Of a stretch of 64,000 nt of DNA, positions 63,461 to 64,000 are shown piece by piece. The translations under genes and the position numbers were made by a program. The notes under the pieces are model-generated. The model saw only the letters and a program-made list of their open reading frames with translations, was not told the DNA's origin and ran no database searches. Numbering within the stretch: the stretch's first letter is position 1; every line of letters begins with the position of its first letter. The stretch is from Serripes groenlandicus (lineage: Eukaryota; Mollusca; Bivalvia; Cardiida; Cardiidae), in contig JASEVX010000017.1 in NCBI GenBank assembly GCA_031761405.1, positions 12,472,043 to 12,536,042 on the forward strand, in the 5' to 3' direction.

Positions 63461-64000
63461 CCGCCCAGGTATCTTACAAAGGGTTTATAATGCAGCTGAA
63501 CTTACATATCGTGGATGTCGATGATGCTGAGATGCAGCTCTATTTCATTAAGTCAAACTATTTTCATTTTCCCCCACTCTTTCGGCCGGATGAATTACTT
63601 TAAAAGCTTACAAGAAGCAGACATCTACAATTATAAAAACTAAGCTGCTTTCTCCAAACGATTCTAACTGAATACATTATTGACGCCGCGTCGCGTGGAA
63701 GCGCGGCGTCAGTATGGGATAGGTTTTATTTTTGTACCATGGGGTGACGTAATCGAAAAGGGAGAAACCAATGTTATTATTGTTAAAAAAACCTCTGTTG
63801 TTTGTTTGAAAAAACAGCCTTTATGATTGAATAAATTGTATTAACTGATTTAAGAAACAACAAGATACAAAATGTGTACATCTTTTACCGTTGTTACAAA
63901 ATTTTAGACAAATTTAAATTGTTTTTAATAACTGTTCCCCAACTAACTAGGCTAAGCTTTTTTTATGACTTGGTTTACGGAGTTCACTAGGCTACGCTTT
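63461..64000. other. Unassigned stretch with a GC-rich hairpin
   Basis: TGACGCCGCG / CGCGGCGTCA at 63681-63711 form a perfect 10-bp stem with an 11-base loop. ACTAGGCTAAGCTTT and ACTAGGCTACGCTTT at the window edge are a short direct repeat. No gene recognised. Confidence 0.45.

Noticed and set aside
63681..63711. Rho-independent terminator
   Set aside because: No T run follows the hairpin and the setting is eukaryotic.

Overview
The window is AT-rich eukaryotic intergenic DNA. It has no operons, no rRNA, no functional tRNA and no protein-coding gene that can be called with confidence. Very dense tRNA-derived SINEs with a common tail, short foldback DNA transposons (MITEs) and many minisatellites make a mollusc, probably a bivalve, the best guess. 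That guess is inference from repeat style, not from a gene. A 200-base run of N at 47330-47529 marks a scaffold join.

Most recognisable sequence belongs to a few repeat families. (1) Family A is a non-autonomous DNA element of very uniform length (221-222 bp when intact), with CCCTTTCC...GGAAAGGG ends and TTAA on both sides, the signature of piggyBac-type transposition. About 13 young and roughly 27 decayed or partial copies (called A2) run from 3.4 kb to 63.4 kb. A second TTAA element with different ends (family H) is at 7.4 kb. (2) Family B is about 248 bp with TA target duplications, four copies. (3) Family C is about 263 bp, relatively GC-rich, TA-flanked, almost one long interrupted palindrome, eight copies. 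(4) Family E has a hairpin core, three copies, one with a perfect 31+1+31 palindrome. (5) tRNA-derived SINEs come with three different heads (types I, II, III) on one shared 3' tail, about 25 copies, plus one unrelated tRNA-like head (type IV). (6) There are 5'-truncated retroposon 3' ends with microsatellite tails.

Tandem structures include a 28-bp array with 154/182-bp higher-order blocks (34.0-34.8 kb), a 26-bp array of about 47 units (45.0-46.2 kb), an alternating ~120-bp array (21.3-22.3 kb), and smaller 12-, 23- and 40-bp arrays. Local duplications at 18.1, 24.0, 26.3, 30.3, 31.2 and 57.2 kb are informative: at 24.0 and 26.3 kb one copy carries a MITE and the other preserves the empty or near-empty target site.

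Between the repeats, several non-repetitive islands are rich in recognisable transcription-factor motifs (7.99, 28.97, 33.3, 36.4, 40.8, 42.1 and 49.6 kb). They look like candidate distal regulatory elements, which would fit a gene desert near a developmental gene. A few short open frames (1177, 31579, 52382, 54695) are reported as weak coding candidates only. The most unusual object is at 16290-16585: a perfect ~42-45-bp inverted repeat enclosing a degenerate but in-register 21-bp array, sitting inside a CA microsatellite.
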